Notes under the pieces: generated by a model | Told to the model about the DNA's origin: nothing | The model's database searches: none | Seen by the model: only the letters and a program-made list of their open reading frames with translations | Shown: piece after piece, positions 1 through 8,635 of the stretch | How the letters are laid out: every line of letters begins with the position of its first letter | Numbering within the stretch: the first letter of the stretch is position 1 | DNA from: Gammaproteobacteria bacterium | GTDB taxonomy: Bacteria; Pseudomonadota; Gammaproteobacteria; DSM-16500 | Assembly (NCBI GenBank): GCA_014132595.1 | Contig: BMAG01000018.1 | Span: forward strand, 1-64,000 | DNA length: 64,000 nucleotides | Direction of reading: 5' to 3' | Position numbers and translations under genes: made by a program

Positions 1-1143
1 TAACGCTGTTGCTAATCCAAGCGTAAAAACATGTAAGACAGTGTACATCGGAACACTGCGAAAAATAACCTGATACAAAAATGCTGCAACACCGGCCACA
101 ATACAAATGAGCATAATATTCCAAAGCCAAGTGATATACCGCACGTAACGAGAAGATCTCAAAGGATGCGAATGCACAGGCTTTGATCTTAGAAAAGAAA
201 GATTGACAAACATTTCAAAAATGTAAGTCAATTGTAACCCGATGTAACGCAAAAACTGCGTTCGATGCAATAAGTTAATCACCCAGGAATGCGCATCTTG
301 CGTTGTGTATTCTGCCACTTGTTCCGTTTTAAATTTTTCAGCCCAAGCAACCAGCGGACGAAATAGTAATTGATCGTAAATTAAAATCACAATAAACATG
401 GTTAAAATAGCATAACCAATCGCATGCATATTACTAGTTGCAATAGCTAAAGTAATATAGGAACCGATACCGGGCAGTAAAATTTGTTGATTTGAAACTG
501 AAATCGCCTCAGAGGCTACCACGAAAAACCAACCTGCCGACATAGACATCATGGTATTCCATAGTAATCCTGGCAAAGAAAAAGGGACATCCACACGCCA
601 AAAACGCTGCCATGCCGATAAATGAAACATATTCGCAGCCTCATTTAATTCTGCAGGCACAGAGCGTATTGTTTGATAAAACCCAAGCGCCATATTCCAA
701 GCTTGCGATGTAAAAATAACAAAAATAGCAGCGCATTCAGGCCCCAACAAACTTCCTGGAAATAAACTAATAAATCCCACAACCGTAATGGATAAAAACC
801 CCAGAATAGGGACTGATTGTAAAATATCGATGAAGGGAATAATGATTCGTTCTGCCCGTTTACTTTTTGCAGCCCAAGTCGCAAAAGTAAAGGTAAACAA
901 CAAAGAAAAAAACAAAGCGATTAACATTCGCAACACGGTACGCAATGCATAACCGGGTAAATGATGCGGGTCTAATGAAATAGGAATTGCCTGCCCCAAT
1001 TCATAAGGCACAGCCATTTGTTTTGCGACCCATGCAAGCAAAACAATCACGCCCAACACCAAGAACAAAGCAATCATATCCCAATAATTAGGATAGGCTT
1101 TGCCCTTGTAACTATTCATAAATGTCGTGCGTAAAAAATTCAT
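1..1143 (-). CDS. ABC transporter permease, NitT/TauT-like, double-domain type (3' part outside window)
   Basis: The frame is open from an ATG at 1143 (preceded by AGGTC) to the left edge with no stop, so at least 381 residues are present and the C-terminus is missing. The product is an inner-membrane permease with several hydrophobic segments. A binding-protein-dependent transport loop beginning EAANMF is at about residues 168-190, and the segment DILQSVPILGF (about 106-116) is typical of the family. After the first permease domain comes a long linker (about 240-320) and then a new membrane segment. This fits the fused double-permease proteins of about 570 residues that work with a nitrate/taurine-type ATPase. 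The substrate cannot be read from the sequence, and the partner genes must lie left of the window. Confidence 0.8.
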   Translation of the reverse strand, partial: MNFLRTTFMNSYKGKAYPNYWDMIALFLVLGVIVLLAWVAKQMAVPYELGQAIPISLDPHHLPGYALRTVLRMLIALFFSLLFTFTFATWAAKSKRAERIIIPFIDILQSVPILGFLSITVVGFISLFPGSLLGPECAAIFVIFTSQAWNMALGFYQTIRSVPAELNEAANMFHLSAWQRFWRVDVPFSLPGLLWNTMMSMSAGWFFVVASEAISVSNQQILLPGIGSYITLAIATSNMHAIGYAILTMFIVILIYDQLLFRPLVAWAEKFKTEQVAEYTTQDAHSWVINLLHRTQFLRYIGLQLTYIFEMFVNLSFLRSKPVHSHPLRSSRYVRYITWLWNIMLICIVAGVAAFLYQVIFRSVPMYTVLHVFTLGLATAL

Positions 1144-1221
1144 GACTGACCTATTTCAGTGTTGCAGATTAATACCTTCCAAAAATACACTTTTTGTTCA
1201 CAAAAATACAGAAAAAATCGT

Positions 1222-1980
1222 CTATCCGTACAACAATCTGCCTCCGTCGACCGCCAAATCCTGGCCTGTCACGTAATCTGCGTCAAGAATGAGAAATGAC
1301 ACAGCTTTTGCCACGTCCAGAGGATGTCCTTGTCTTTTTAAAACAATATGATCCACGATTTTTTGTTTGATCTCGTCGGATAATGTATTTTCCCCTTCCG
1401 GCCATAACATTTGCCCAGGTGATACCGCATTAACGCGCACCTGCGGCCCGAGTTCACGTGCTAATGTTTTAGTCAGCATTTGAAGACCCGCTTTTGAAAT
1501 ACAATAAATAGGATACTCCCGCATCGGACGCTCGGCATGGATATCAATAATGTTAACGATACAACCTTGTTGTTTCGATAAATGCGGGAAAGCCGCTTGC
1601 GCTAGAAAAAAGGGTGCCTTGAGATTGATATCCATTAATTTTCCCCAATCCGCCTCACCTACATCACCGATATCTGTTTTATAAAACACAGAGGCATTAT
1701 TCACTAATGCATCTAATCTTCCCCAGATTTCAACAGCACGCTGAATAAGCAGGCTCAAATTGTCGAAAATAGATAAGTCAGCGGCAAGCGTTGCAGCGGA
1801 GGCTGAACGCTTCTGATTAAGCGTAGCACAGAGCTCTTTAGCATTCGCTTGAGAAGTCCGATAATGCAAAATAACATTCATCCCTTTTGCATGTAATTCA
1901 CATGCAATTTCCGCACCAATACGCCTGCTTGCCCCTGTGATCAGAGCAACCTTTACTGGGGGCGAGTTTTTTTTAGACAT
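1222..1980 (-). CDS. Pteridine reductase (PTR1/FolM-like short-chain dehydrogenase)
   Basis: A 252-residue SDR enzyme predicted to reduce dihydro- or oxidised pterins and folates with NADPH in the cytosol. The cofactor motif TGASRRIG (15-22) has the Arg-rich form typical of NADPH-dependent pteridine reductases. NNAS is at 94-97. The catalytic set D146, Y159, K163 has the same spacing as D181/Y194/K198 of trypanosomatid PTR1, where Asp replaces the usual SDR Ser. That makes this assignment firmer than a generic SDR call. folA lies 1.5 kb away, so reduced-folate functions are grouped. An ordinary FabG-like reductase is less likely because of the Asp. Confidence 0.82.
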   Translation of the reverse strand: MSKKNSPPVKVALITGASRRIGAEIACELHAKGMNVILHYRTSQANAKELCATLNQKRSASAATLAADLSIFDNLSLLIQRAVEIWGRLDALVNNASVFYKTDIGDVGEADWGKLMDINLKAPFFLAQAAFPHLSKQQGCIVNIIDIHAERPMREYPIYCISKAGLQMLTKTLARELGPQVRVNAVSPGQMLWPEGENTLSDEIKQKIVDHIVLKRQGHPLDVAKAVSFLILDADYVTGQDLAVDGGRLLYG

Positions 1981-2062
1981 GGCTTTACCTACTTTATTTT
2001 CATCTAAGGCATAACCGCATCATACTCCCCCTCTCTCGATCACGCAAAAAGCCATTCGGAAC

Positions 2063-2251
2063 GTGAACGTTTGCGTCTAATTGCGCATCACAGCGTCATT
2101 GCGAGCGAAGCGAAGCAATCCATCTTTCAAGCAAAACTTAGTACACAAATGCTGTTTTTTTAAGGAATTGCTTTAAAAGTGGATTGCTTCGCTTCGCTCG
2201 CAATGACACCTGCTGTGTCTAAAAAACGCAAACGGGCACACAAACGTTCAC
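2063..2251. repeat. Palindromic repeat family B, interrupted copy
   Basis: The outer arms GTGAACGTTTG (2063-2073) and CAAACGTTCAC (2241-2251) are perfect inverted repeats. The longer forms GTGAACGTTTGCG and CGCAAACG-...-CAAACGTTCAC match the family B copies at 20206-20322 and 52562-52591. The interior is occupied by a complete family A palindrome. Confidence 0.75.
2089..2217. repeat. Palindromic repeat family A, nested in family B
   Basis: The 28-base arms GTCATTGCGAGCGAAGCG... (2095-2122) and their exact reverse complement (2180-2207) enclose a 57-base spacer. The stem continues outwards as CACAGC (2089-2094) against GCTGTG (2212-2217), with a four-base bulge on the right. The core is nearly identical to the copy at 55765-55878. 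MITE-like or REP-like elements with this GCGAGCGAAGCGAAGC core are abundant in several intracellular bacteria; that comparison is from memory. Confidence 0.8.
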
Positions 2252-2287
2252 AATGATGACTATTGAGATTTAACATTTAGGATTATA

Positions 2288-3460
2288 ATGCACCCTATGA
2301 AAATACCGACTCCTGATCCCATTGCACAATCTCATAGCAACAAGCTCACCGATTTGATTCGTCAAGAAATTACCGCATCAGACGGTTTTATTAGTTTTGC
2401 TCGTTTTATGCAATTAGCACTCTATGCCCCCGGATTAGGCTACTATTCCGCCGGCCAGCATAAATTCGGAAAAGGCGGTGACTTTATCACAGCCCCAGAA
2501 ATCTCTCCTTTATTTTCACAATGCATAGCAGAACAATGCCAGCAAATTTTAAACGAACTTGGGAAGGGCGATATTCTAGAATTAGGCGCTGGCTCTGGCG
2601 TTTTTGCCAAAGACTTATTACTCACCCTAGAAAAATCCAACAGCCTCCCAGAACATTATTTTATTCTTGAAGTCAGCGCAGAATTACGACAACGCCAACA
2701 ACAGTTACTCACTCAACATTGCCCTCATTTATTAACTCGTATTTCATGGCTAGATTCATTACCTGCCGCGCTCAATGGCATAATTATTGCAAATGAAGTT
2801 CTAGACGCTATGCCTGTGCACTGTTTTCGTATGGATGTCTCAGGCATTAAAGAACGCTGCGTCACCTGGAAAGATAATCACTTTGTCTGGAAACTTACCG
2901 AACCTACTACATCAAGCTTAACCCAAGCGATTGAATTACTTTCACAAGAACATCCCTTACCAGAAGGATACGAATCCGAAATTAATCTCATGCTGCCCGC
3001 CTGGATTGAAGCAATCACATCTACTTTAAACAAAGGTGTCATTTTATTTTTTGATTATGGTTATGGAAGAGGCGAGTATTATCATCCCGAACGCAAGATG
3101 GGTACGCTGATGTGTTACTATCAACATCAACGTCATGATAACCCTTTTCAATTAATCGGCTTACAAGACATCACCGCCCATGTAGATTTTACAAATGTCG
3201 CAGAACATGCTTGTGAAGCAGGCTGTACGTTAGCAGGCTATACTACTCAAGCGGCTTTTTTACTGAATTGCCATTTGCTAGAACTCGCACAAAAAACAGC
3301 AGCTAAAACATCCATCGATGAGATCAATCAAATCCAAGCCATCAAAAAACTCACGCTACCTTCCGAAATGGGTGAACTCATTAAAGTCATGGCGCTCAGT
3401 AAAAATTATGCTAAAACTCTTTGCGGTTTTCCCTTGCCCGATCGAAGACGAGATTTATAA
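2288..3460 (+). CDS. SAM-dependent methyltransferase of the MidA/NDUFAF7 family (COG1565)
   Basis: A 390-residue cytosolic protein of the family whose mitochondrial member NDUFAF7 methylates an arginine of complex I. The bacterial substrate is not established. Motif I appears as ILELGAGSGVFAKDLL, preceded by the family's conserved GYYSAG and GDFITAPEISPLF segments near the N-terminus. ANEVLDAMPV and FFDYGYGRGEYYHP are also characteristic. The start is set by AGGA five bases upstream of 2288; an ATG three codons later is possible. folA follows after 59 bases on the same strand. Confidence 0.85.
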   Translation: MHPMKIPTPDPIAQSHSNKLTDLIRQEITASDGFISFARFMQLALYAPGLGYYSAGQHKFGKGGDFITAPEISPLFSQCIAEQCQQILNELGKGDILELGAGSGVFAKDLLLTLEKSNSLPEHYFILEVSAELRQRQQQLLTQHCPHLLTRISWLDSLPAALNGIIIANEVLDAMPVHCFRMDVSGIKERCVTWKDNHFVWKLTEPTTSSLTQAIELLSQEHPLPEGYESEINLMLPAWIEAITSTLNKGVILFFDYGYGRGEYYHPERKMGTLMCYYQHQRHDNPFQLIGLQDITAHVDFTNVAEHACEAGCTLAGYTTQAAFLLNCHLLELAQKTAAKTSIDEINQIQAIKKLTLPSEMGELIKVMALSKNYAKTLCGFPLPDRRRDL

Positions 3461-3519
3461 TATTGTGTCTATCACACTAATCCACTAAACTAGTTTTCCT
3501 TCACCTTCAAGAAAATAAT

Positions 3520-4005
3520 ATGCGTATCTCAGCCATTTGTGCCATGTCAGAAAACCGCGTCATCGGTAAAAACAATAAACTGCCCTGGCATTTGCCTGCC
3601 GATTTACAACATTTCAAAAAAATCACAATGGGCAATCCTATTTTAATGGGACGCAAAACTTATGAATCCATTGGACGTCCTTTGCCAGGCCGGCTTAATA
3701 TCATCTTGACACATAACACACATTATCAAGCGCCCGGCTGTGTCATTGTATCCTCTATCGAAGATGCGCTTAATGCTGCAAAAGATTATCAAGAGCTCTT
3801 TATTATTGGAGGGGCTACGATCTACCAAGAACTCATGCCTCTCACACAAAGAATTTATATGACAAAGATTTCCCAATATATAGAAGGGGATACTTTTTTC
3901 CCTGCTATAGATCCCACGCAATGGCAGCAAGTGGAATGTATCGATCAGGCGTCTGATACAAAGAACCCTTATCAATTTAGTTTTGTCATTTTTGACAGGC
4001 TATAA
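3520..4005 (+). CDS. folA: Dihydrofolate reductase
   Basis: A 161-residue cytosolic enzyme that reduces dihydrofolate to tetrahydrofolate with NADPH; it is the trimethoprim target. It has the normal chromosomal FolA length. The N-terminal segment includes MSENRVIGKNNKLPWHLPAD with the Met20-loop Trp (W23) and the catalytic Asp (D28). MGRKTYESIGRPLPGR binds the cofactor phosphate, and IIGGATIYQE is the second nucleotide-binding glycine pair. Its neighbours midA and pteridine reductase suggest a small folate-linked neighbourhood, but the 59-base gap to midA does not prove co-transcription. Confidence 0.97.
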   Translation: MRISAICAMSENRVIGKNNKLPWHLPADLQHFKKITMGNPILMGRKTYESIGRPLPGRLNIILTHNTHYQAPGCVIVSSIEDALNAAKDYQELFIIGGATIYQELMPLTQRIYMTKISQYIEGDTFFPAIDPTQWQQVECIDQASDTKNPYQFSFVIFDRL

Positions 4006-4124
4006 TATGCTCGCATTTTATCCTGAAACCGATCGATTTGTTTTACTTTAGATCAGTTATGCTGTATTATTTGCCGCACTTGCTTTAATCGCCCTCCGAA
4101 AAACCAGTTAAAATTGAGGAAGTT

Positions 4125-4943
4125 ATGGCTTTGCCAGAAACCGTTAACAGAACACAACCGTGCGCTGACAAAAAAGAAACGGCTCCCGCGCAACATGGTG
4201 TTTTTGAATTAGGTTATACACTCAGTTCTTTAACACCGGCTCCCACAACTTTAAAAACGAATGTCATCTATATTAATGTTGAAGAAGAAGACGGTCCAAG
4301 ATTTTATTTAAAATATAAAGTCGCAACACCTGATAATAAGATCATCGAATCCCGAATTCCCTGGAAAGAATTACCCAGTGACTTTCCAGAAACAACCGAT
4401 AAGATTTTAAAAAATAATGGGTTACCTCCCATTATAAAATTAATCTCAAAAGAGCATCCCATCCTAAGACCAGAAAATCAGCTTCTTCAGGTGTTTGAGA
4501 AAAAAAGAATAATGTTAAATGCAGACCAAAAAGAGATATTAGATCCAACTTTTGATATTGAAAAAATGAATGCGCTATTCTGTCAATTTGACAAAAAATC
4601 ATTAATTCATAAACACGCCTGGTTTGATGAAAAAGTCGGTCTAGTCAATACAGCCTCATACAGAAAAGTCGTCGCAACGATACGCGACTATGCACGAAGT
4701 CAATTAGACCAACAATTACTAAAACTCTCATTAATAACGGCTACTCAAAAAGAATACCAAGACGCTATTGATCTATTAAATAAGGCACTCAATATGGAAA
4801 TTTTCAAAGATCATCAAAATAACTTTAGGCTCACTCGTTTTTGGAAAGATACAAATGCAATCGGCCACATTAAGCAAAGGCTAAATGATTTTACCGAGTT
4901 ATTGGAAAGCTATAATAATCCACAAATTGACAGAAGTGTCTAA
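4125..4943 (+). CDS. Hypothetical protein, 272 residues
   Basis: Not recognised. A good ribosome site (GAGGA, about eight bases before the ATG) supports expression. The protein is soluble: no signal peptide and no membrane helix. It has a Pro/Thr-rich N-terminal 50 residues, a mixed alpha/beta middle (VIYINVEEEDGPRFYLKY) and a helical, charged C-terminal half (about 150-260). It ends six bases from the convergent apaH gene. In an organism with a secretion-competent lifestyle it could be an orphan effector, but no secretion signal is visible. No function is proposed. Confidence 0.7.
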   Translation: MALPETVNRTQPCADKKETAPAQHGVFELGYTLSSLTPAPTTLKTNVIYINVEEEDGPRFYLKYKVATPDNKIIESRIPWKELPSDFPETTDKILKNNGLPPIIKLISKEHPILRPENQLLQVFEKKRIMLNADQKEILDPTFDIEKMNALFCQFDKKSLIHKHAWFDEKVGLVNTASYRKVVATIRDYARSQLDQQLLKLSLITATQKEYQDAIDLLNKALNMEIFKDHQNNFRLTRFWKDTNAIGHIKQRLNDFTELLESYNNPQIDRSV

Positions 4944-4949
4944 TTGGAC

Positions 4950-5756
4950 TTAATGGGCTGCTACACTCAATCGTTTTTCATCCTCTAACCGCATTGCCGT
5001 CAACTCACGTCCCCACACACAACCTGTATCTAAAGCATACGTATTAGGAACATTCGTAACGCCGCCTAACGCAGCCCAATGTCCGAAAAGAATTTTTAAA
5101 TCAGCGTTTGCACGTGATGGGACTTTAAACCAAGGCACCAAATCTGAAGAAGATTTTTCAAGTGTTCCTTTTGTTTTTAATTCAAGACGTCCGTCGCGAT
5201 GACAAAAACGTAGCCGTGTAAAAAAATTCGTTATACAACGCAAACGATCCCAACCTTGCAGCTGCTCGCTCCATTGTTCAGGTTCATTACCATACATATT
5301 TTGAAAAAAACCAGCGGAATTTTGACCTCGTATGACAGACTCGACTTCGTTTGCCAATCGTTTGGCGGTTGGTAAATCCCATGCCGGCGCAATGCCTGCA
5401 TGCACCATCACATATCCGGATTGTTCATCATGATGAAGCAAAGGTTTTTGACTTAACCATGTGATCAACTCATCACGATCTGGCGCTTCTAGGATAGGTT
5501 GCAGCGTATCTTCTTTCCATCCCGGATGTGTACCCTGGGCAAGTGCTAATAAATGCAAATCATGATTGCCGAGCACAACAATATGCTGATCACCCAGATT
5601 TTTAATAAAACGTAAGGTTTCCAACGATTGGGGTCCACGATTCACTAAATCACCGCAGAACCATAAAATATCGTTGCGCTCATCAAATTGAAGATGATCC
5701 AGCAATCTCAAAAGCACGCTCAAACAACCTTGAACATCACCGATTGCATAATTCAT
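4950..5756 (-). CDS. apaH: Bis(5'-nucleosyl)-tetraphosphatase, symmetrical (ApaH)
   Basis: A 268-residue cytosolic metallophosphatase that splits Ap4A into two ADP. The metallophosphoesterase motifs are in order: IGDVQGC (5-11), FCGDLVNRG (about 33-41), VVLGNHDLHLL (about 60-70) and VMVHAGIAPAW (about 118-128). The ATG overlaps the rsmA stop by four bases (ATGA). rsmA-apaH is a classic pair in gammaproteobacteria, so translational coupling is likely. It is the last gene of the metN-to-apaH run. Confidence 0.96.
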   Translation of the reverse strand: MNYAIGDVQGCLSVLLRLLDHLQFDERNDILWFCGDLVNRGPQSLETLRFIKNLGDQHIVVLGNHDLHLLALAQGTHPGWKEDTLQPILEAPDRDELITWLSQKPLLHHDEQSGYVMVHAGIAPAWDLPTAKRLANEVESVIRGQNSAGFFQNMYGNEPEQWSEQLQGWDRLRCITNFFTRLRFCHRDGRLELKTKGTLEKSSSDLVPWFKVPSRANADLKILFGHWAALGGVTNVPNTYALDTGCVWGRELTAMRLEDEKRLSVAAH

Positions 5757-6538
5757 TTGGACTGCAACTGATTACTAATAGTGACATAATCTTCCACACG
5801 CAATTGCTCAGGTCTTAAGTGTGGATCCACGGCAATCTTTTCCCAATCCGCATCCGAAATCATTTCTTTTAAACTATTACGTAATGTTTTACGACGATGC
5901 GAAAATGCTTCCCTCACCAATAAAGCAAAATGTTTATAATTTCTCGCAAAATGTGAAATCTCTGTATAAGGAATCAAACGAACAATACTGGATTCCACTT
6001 GTGGCGGCGGATAAAACGCCGCAGGAGAAACATTGAAAAGCGAAATCACATGACAATGATACTGCATCATGATACTTAAACGCCCATAAGCATCTGTGCC
6101 TGGCTGTGCTGCCAACCGCTCAACGACTTCTTTTTGCAGCATGAAATGCATATCTAAAATATCATTCGCATAATCCAGCAAATGAAAAATAAGCGGAGTC
6201 GAAATGTTATAAGGTAAATTACCAATCACACGCAGCGGTTTGCCCGGCTGTGCCAAACTTGCGAAATCAAATTCCAGCGCATCCGCTTCATGAACAATTA
6301 AATTGCCTTTGTCAGCACAACGAAGTTTTAAGGGGGGAATTAAATCACGATCGATTTCAACCACATCCAGTTGGCCTATTTTTTTTAAAATAGGCACGGT
6401 TAATGCACCTTGTCCCGGGCCAATCTCAACCATATGCTGGCCCGGCTGCGGCGCAATCATATCAACGATACGTTGAATAATTTGCTTATCATGCAAAAAA
6501 TGTTGTCCAAACCGCTTACGTGCGACATGTGCATGCAT
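5753..6538 (-). CDS. rsmA: 16S rRNA (adenine1518-N6/adenine1519-N6)-dimethyltransferase
   Basis: A 261-residue methyltransferase (KsgA) that dimethylates two adjacent adenines in helix 45 of 16S rRNA during 30S assembly. KRFGQHFLHD at the N-terminus, the SAM motif VEIGPGQGALT (37-47) and the catalytic NLPYNIS (107-113) are all intact. The C-terminal domain ends in EQLRVEDYVTISN, normal for the family. It starts six bases after the sel1-type gene stop and overlaps apaH by four bases. Confidence 0.97.
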   Translation of the reverse strand: MHAHVARKRFGQHFLHDKQIIQRIVDMIAPQPGQHMVEIGPGQGALTVPILKKIGQLDVVEIDRDLIPPLKLRCADKGNLIVHEADALEFDFASLAQPGKPLRVIGNLPYNISTPLIFHLLDYANDILDMHFMLQKEVVERLAAQPGTDAYGRLSIMMQYHCHVISLFNVSPAAFYPPPQVESSIVRLIPYTEISHFARNYKHFALLVREAFSHRRKTLRNSLKEMISDADWEKIAVDPHLRPEQLRVEDYVTISNQLQSK

Positions 6539-6544
6539 GAAATG

Positions 6545-7117
6545 TTATACCTCTGCTAAGGCCTTTTTAGCAGGTGCAAAACCGCGTGAGGCTGCTTGAG
6601 TGAACAACTCTTTCGCCTTAACTTTATCCACAGTTGTACCAATTCCATTTGCATACATCAAACCTAAATTATATTGCGCACTTGCAAGCCCATGATCAGC
6701 AGCTTTCTGGTACCACTGCAATGAAGTCTCATAATTTTGTGGAACTCCTTTGCCTGACGCATACATATAACCTAATTCATTTTCTGCATAAGCATTACCT
6801 TGTGAGGCGGCCTTTTCAAACCAATAGCGCGCTTTTTCTAAATCTTGCGGCACACCCTGGCCTAACAGATACCGTACGCCCAGCTTATCCTGCGCATTCG
6901 AGTTACCCATTTCTGCAGAACGGCGATAATACTCAGCCGCTGTTGCGTAATTTTTTGCAACACCTTTACCTTGCGCATATTGATTGCCTAAACGATAAAG
7001 CTCAACGGCAGAACCATTCTGATAAGCGACCTGGGAACCACCACTTGATCCACCTTGATTCGTCGTCGCACAGCCCACACATAAGACACAAAGACTCAGC
7101 ACTAAAAGTTTTTTCAT
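6545..7117 (-). CDS. Sel1-repeat lipoprotein
   Basis: A 190-residue lipoprotein. The signal MKKLLVLSLCVLCVGC has a lipobox with Cys16. After a Gly/Ser-rich linker there are four Sel1 (TPR-like) repeats of about 36 residues, each with the A..LG..Y..G.GV..D/NY..A..Y...AA..G pattern. Sel1 proteins are solenoid scaffolds; in Legionella and Coxiella relatives some take part in host interaction, but nothing here shows that. It sits between metQ (34-base gap) and rsmA (6-base gap), so it is probably co-transcribed with both. Confidence 0.88.
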   Translation of the reverse strand: MKKLLVLSLCVLCVGCATTNQGGSSGGSQVAYQNGSAVELYRLGNQYAQGKGVAKNYATAAEYYRRSAEMGNSNAQDKLGVRYLLGQGVPQDLEKARYWFEKAASQGNAYAENELGYMYASGKGVPQNYETSLQWYQKAADHGLASAQYNLGLMYANGIGTTVDKVKAKELFTQAASRGFAPAKKALAEV

Positions 7118-7151
7118 AACACACTTTTCTCCCTATAAATGGTCACTGGTT

Positions 7152-7946
7152 TTACCAAGCAACGATCGCCTGGCCTTTAAAAATCTTCTGTGTCGCTTTT
7201 AATACCGCATCCGATTGTAATGCAGCCACTAATTGCTTCATTCTCGGATCCTTCAACTCATCCTTGCGAATCACGATAATATTGGCATAGGGCGAATCTT
7301 TCCCTTCCAGAAAGATCGCGTCTTTTTTAGGTACAAGTCCTGCAGGAATGGCATAGTTTGTGTTAATGATCGACAAATCCACATCCGGCAAGCTGCGGGC
7401 AATTTGTGCCGCATCCAATTCTTTGAATTTAAGCTGTTTGGGATTTTCTATAATGTCTTCAGGCATTGCATAAATACCTTTTTCTTTTTTCATCTTGATT
7501 AACTTCGCTTTTTGTAAAAGCATCAAGGCACGTCCTTCATTACTCGGATCATTGGGTAGAGCAACTGTTGCACCGACAGGTACAGCCGATAATGATTTAT
7601 ATTTCGAAGAATAAATACCCATCGGATAAATAAAGGTTTTGCCGATCGCGACGAGATCGTAGTGCCTGTCTTTAATTTGTTGATCAAGATACGGTTGATG
7701 TTGAAACATATTCGCATCAATACTGCCGTCACTTAAAGCGGCATTGGGTTCCAGATAATCGGTAAATTCTACGATTTCAATATTAAGGCCAAATTGTTTT
7801 TTAGCCGCCGCTTTTGCAATTTGCATGAGATCGGTTTCAGGGCCTGCAATCGTTCCAACCTTTAATGTATTTTTATCATGCGATTGACAAGCAGAAAATA
7901 AGAACGCACATAAACCTAGAAATAATATTTTGAATAATTGTCGCAT
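7152..7946 (-). CDS. metQ: D-methionine ABC transporter substrate-binding lipoprotein
   Basis: A 264-residue NlpA-family lipoprotein that delivers methionine to MetNI. The signal ends in the lipobox SAC (MRQLFK..FLFSAC), followed by LKVGTIAGPETDLMQIAK and the family segments DANMFQHQPYLD and NTNYAIPAGL. The start at 7946 is chosen because GAGGGG lies six bases upstream; an ATG at 7964 in the same frame has no such site. It is the third gene of metN-metI-metQ, 23 bases after the metI stop. Confidence 0.93.
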   Translation of the reverse strand: MRQLFKILFLGLCAFLFSACQSHDKNTLKVGTIAGPETDLMQIAKAAAKKQFGLNIEIVEFTDYLEPNAALSDGSIDANMFQHQPYLDQQIKDRHYDLVAIGKTFIYPMGIYSSKYKSLSAVPVGATVALPNDPSNEGRALMLLQKAKLIKMKKEKGIYAMPEDIIENPKQLKFKELDAAQIARSLPDVDLSIINTNYAIPAGLVPKKDAIFLEGKDSPYANIIVIRKDELKDPRMKQLVAALQSDAVLKATQKIFKGQAIVAW

Positions 7947-7969
7947 AGCATACCCCTCACTCATGATTC

Positions 7970-8635
7970 CTATCCATAGATGGAATCTTTACTGTGTGAA
8001 CACCATTTAGCCAATTTATCACCCGCCCATTGCATTAACTGAACGAGAACAATCATGACTACAATCGTCATCAACATCACGCGCGTATCAAAACGTTGAT
8101 AACCATACCGTATCGCAAGATCGCCTAAACCGCCACCCCCAACAGCACCTGCCATAGCAGAATAGCCAATTAAACTCACCACGGTCAAGGTCAGGCCGTT
8201 AATAATTCCTGGCAGTGCCTCTGGGATGAAAACCTTGCACACAATTTGCCAAGCTGTGGCACCCATCGCGGTTGCTGCTTCCACTAAACCTTTATCAACT
8301 TCCAGTAATGCATTCTCAACTACCCGTGCAATAAAGGGCATAGCACACAAACTCAAAGGTACTATCGCCGCATTCGTTCCGATGGAAGAACCCACAATCA
8401 CTCGGGTAAAAGGAATCACAGCAATCATTAAAATAATAAAAGGAATAGAACGTGTCACATTGACAATCGCTGCAAGCACTTGATAAAGCAAAGGGTGCGC
8501 TAAAATATTTCCTTTACGCGAAGTAAATAAAACGATCCCCCAAGGCAGTCCAACTAACGTTGCAATCACGCCCGAAACAAACACCATATACATCGTTTCA
8601 AGCGTTGCCTTAAACAGCAATGTCATTTGGAACAT
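7970..8635 (-). CDS. metI: D-methionine ABC transporter permease
   Basis: A 221-residue inner-membrane permease with about five hydrophobic helices. The EAA loop, LVEAATAMGATAWQI (about 138-152), contacts MetN, and it is followed by the family motif FIPEALPGIINGLTLT. The length equals E. coli MetI (about 217). Its start lies 26 bases inside the 3' end of metN, which implies coupled translation. Confidence 0.95.
   Translation of the reverse strand: MFQMTLLFKATLETMYMVFVSGVIATLVGLPWGIVLFTSRKGNILAHPLLYQVLAAIVNVTRSIPFIILMIAVIPFTRVIVGSSIGTNAAIVPLSLCAMPFIARVVENALLEVDKGLVEAATAMGATAWQIVCKVFIPEALPGIINGLTLTVVSLIGYSAMAGAVGGGGLGDLAIRYGYQRFDTRVMLMTIVVMIVLVQLMQWAGDKLAKWCSHSKDSIYG

Larger units (their letters stand above)
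1981..2287. other. Intergenic region between divergent genes, filled by nested palindromic repeats
   Basis: This 307-base gap separates the pteridine reductase gene from midA. It holds a family A palindrome inside a family B palindrome (listed separately). The sequence 2252-2287 must carry the midA leader, with AGGA at 2279-2282. No gene, RNA or terminator is visible apart from the repeats. Confidence 0.6.

Noticed and set aside
2095-2207. Family A palindrome as a rho-independent terminator
   Set aside because: The spacer is 57 bases, there is no T-run, and it lies between divergent genes, so no transcript ends there.
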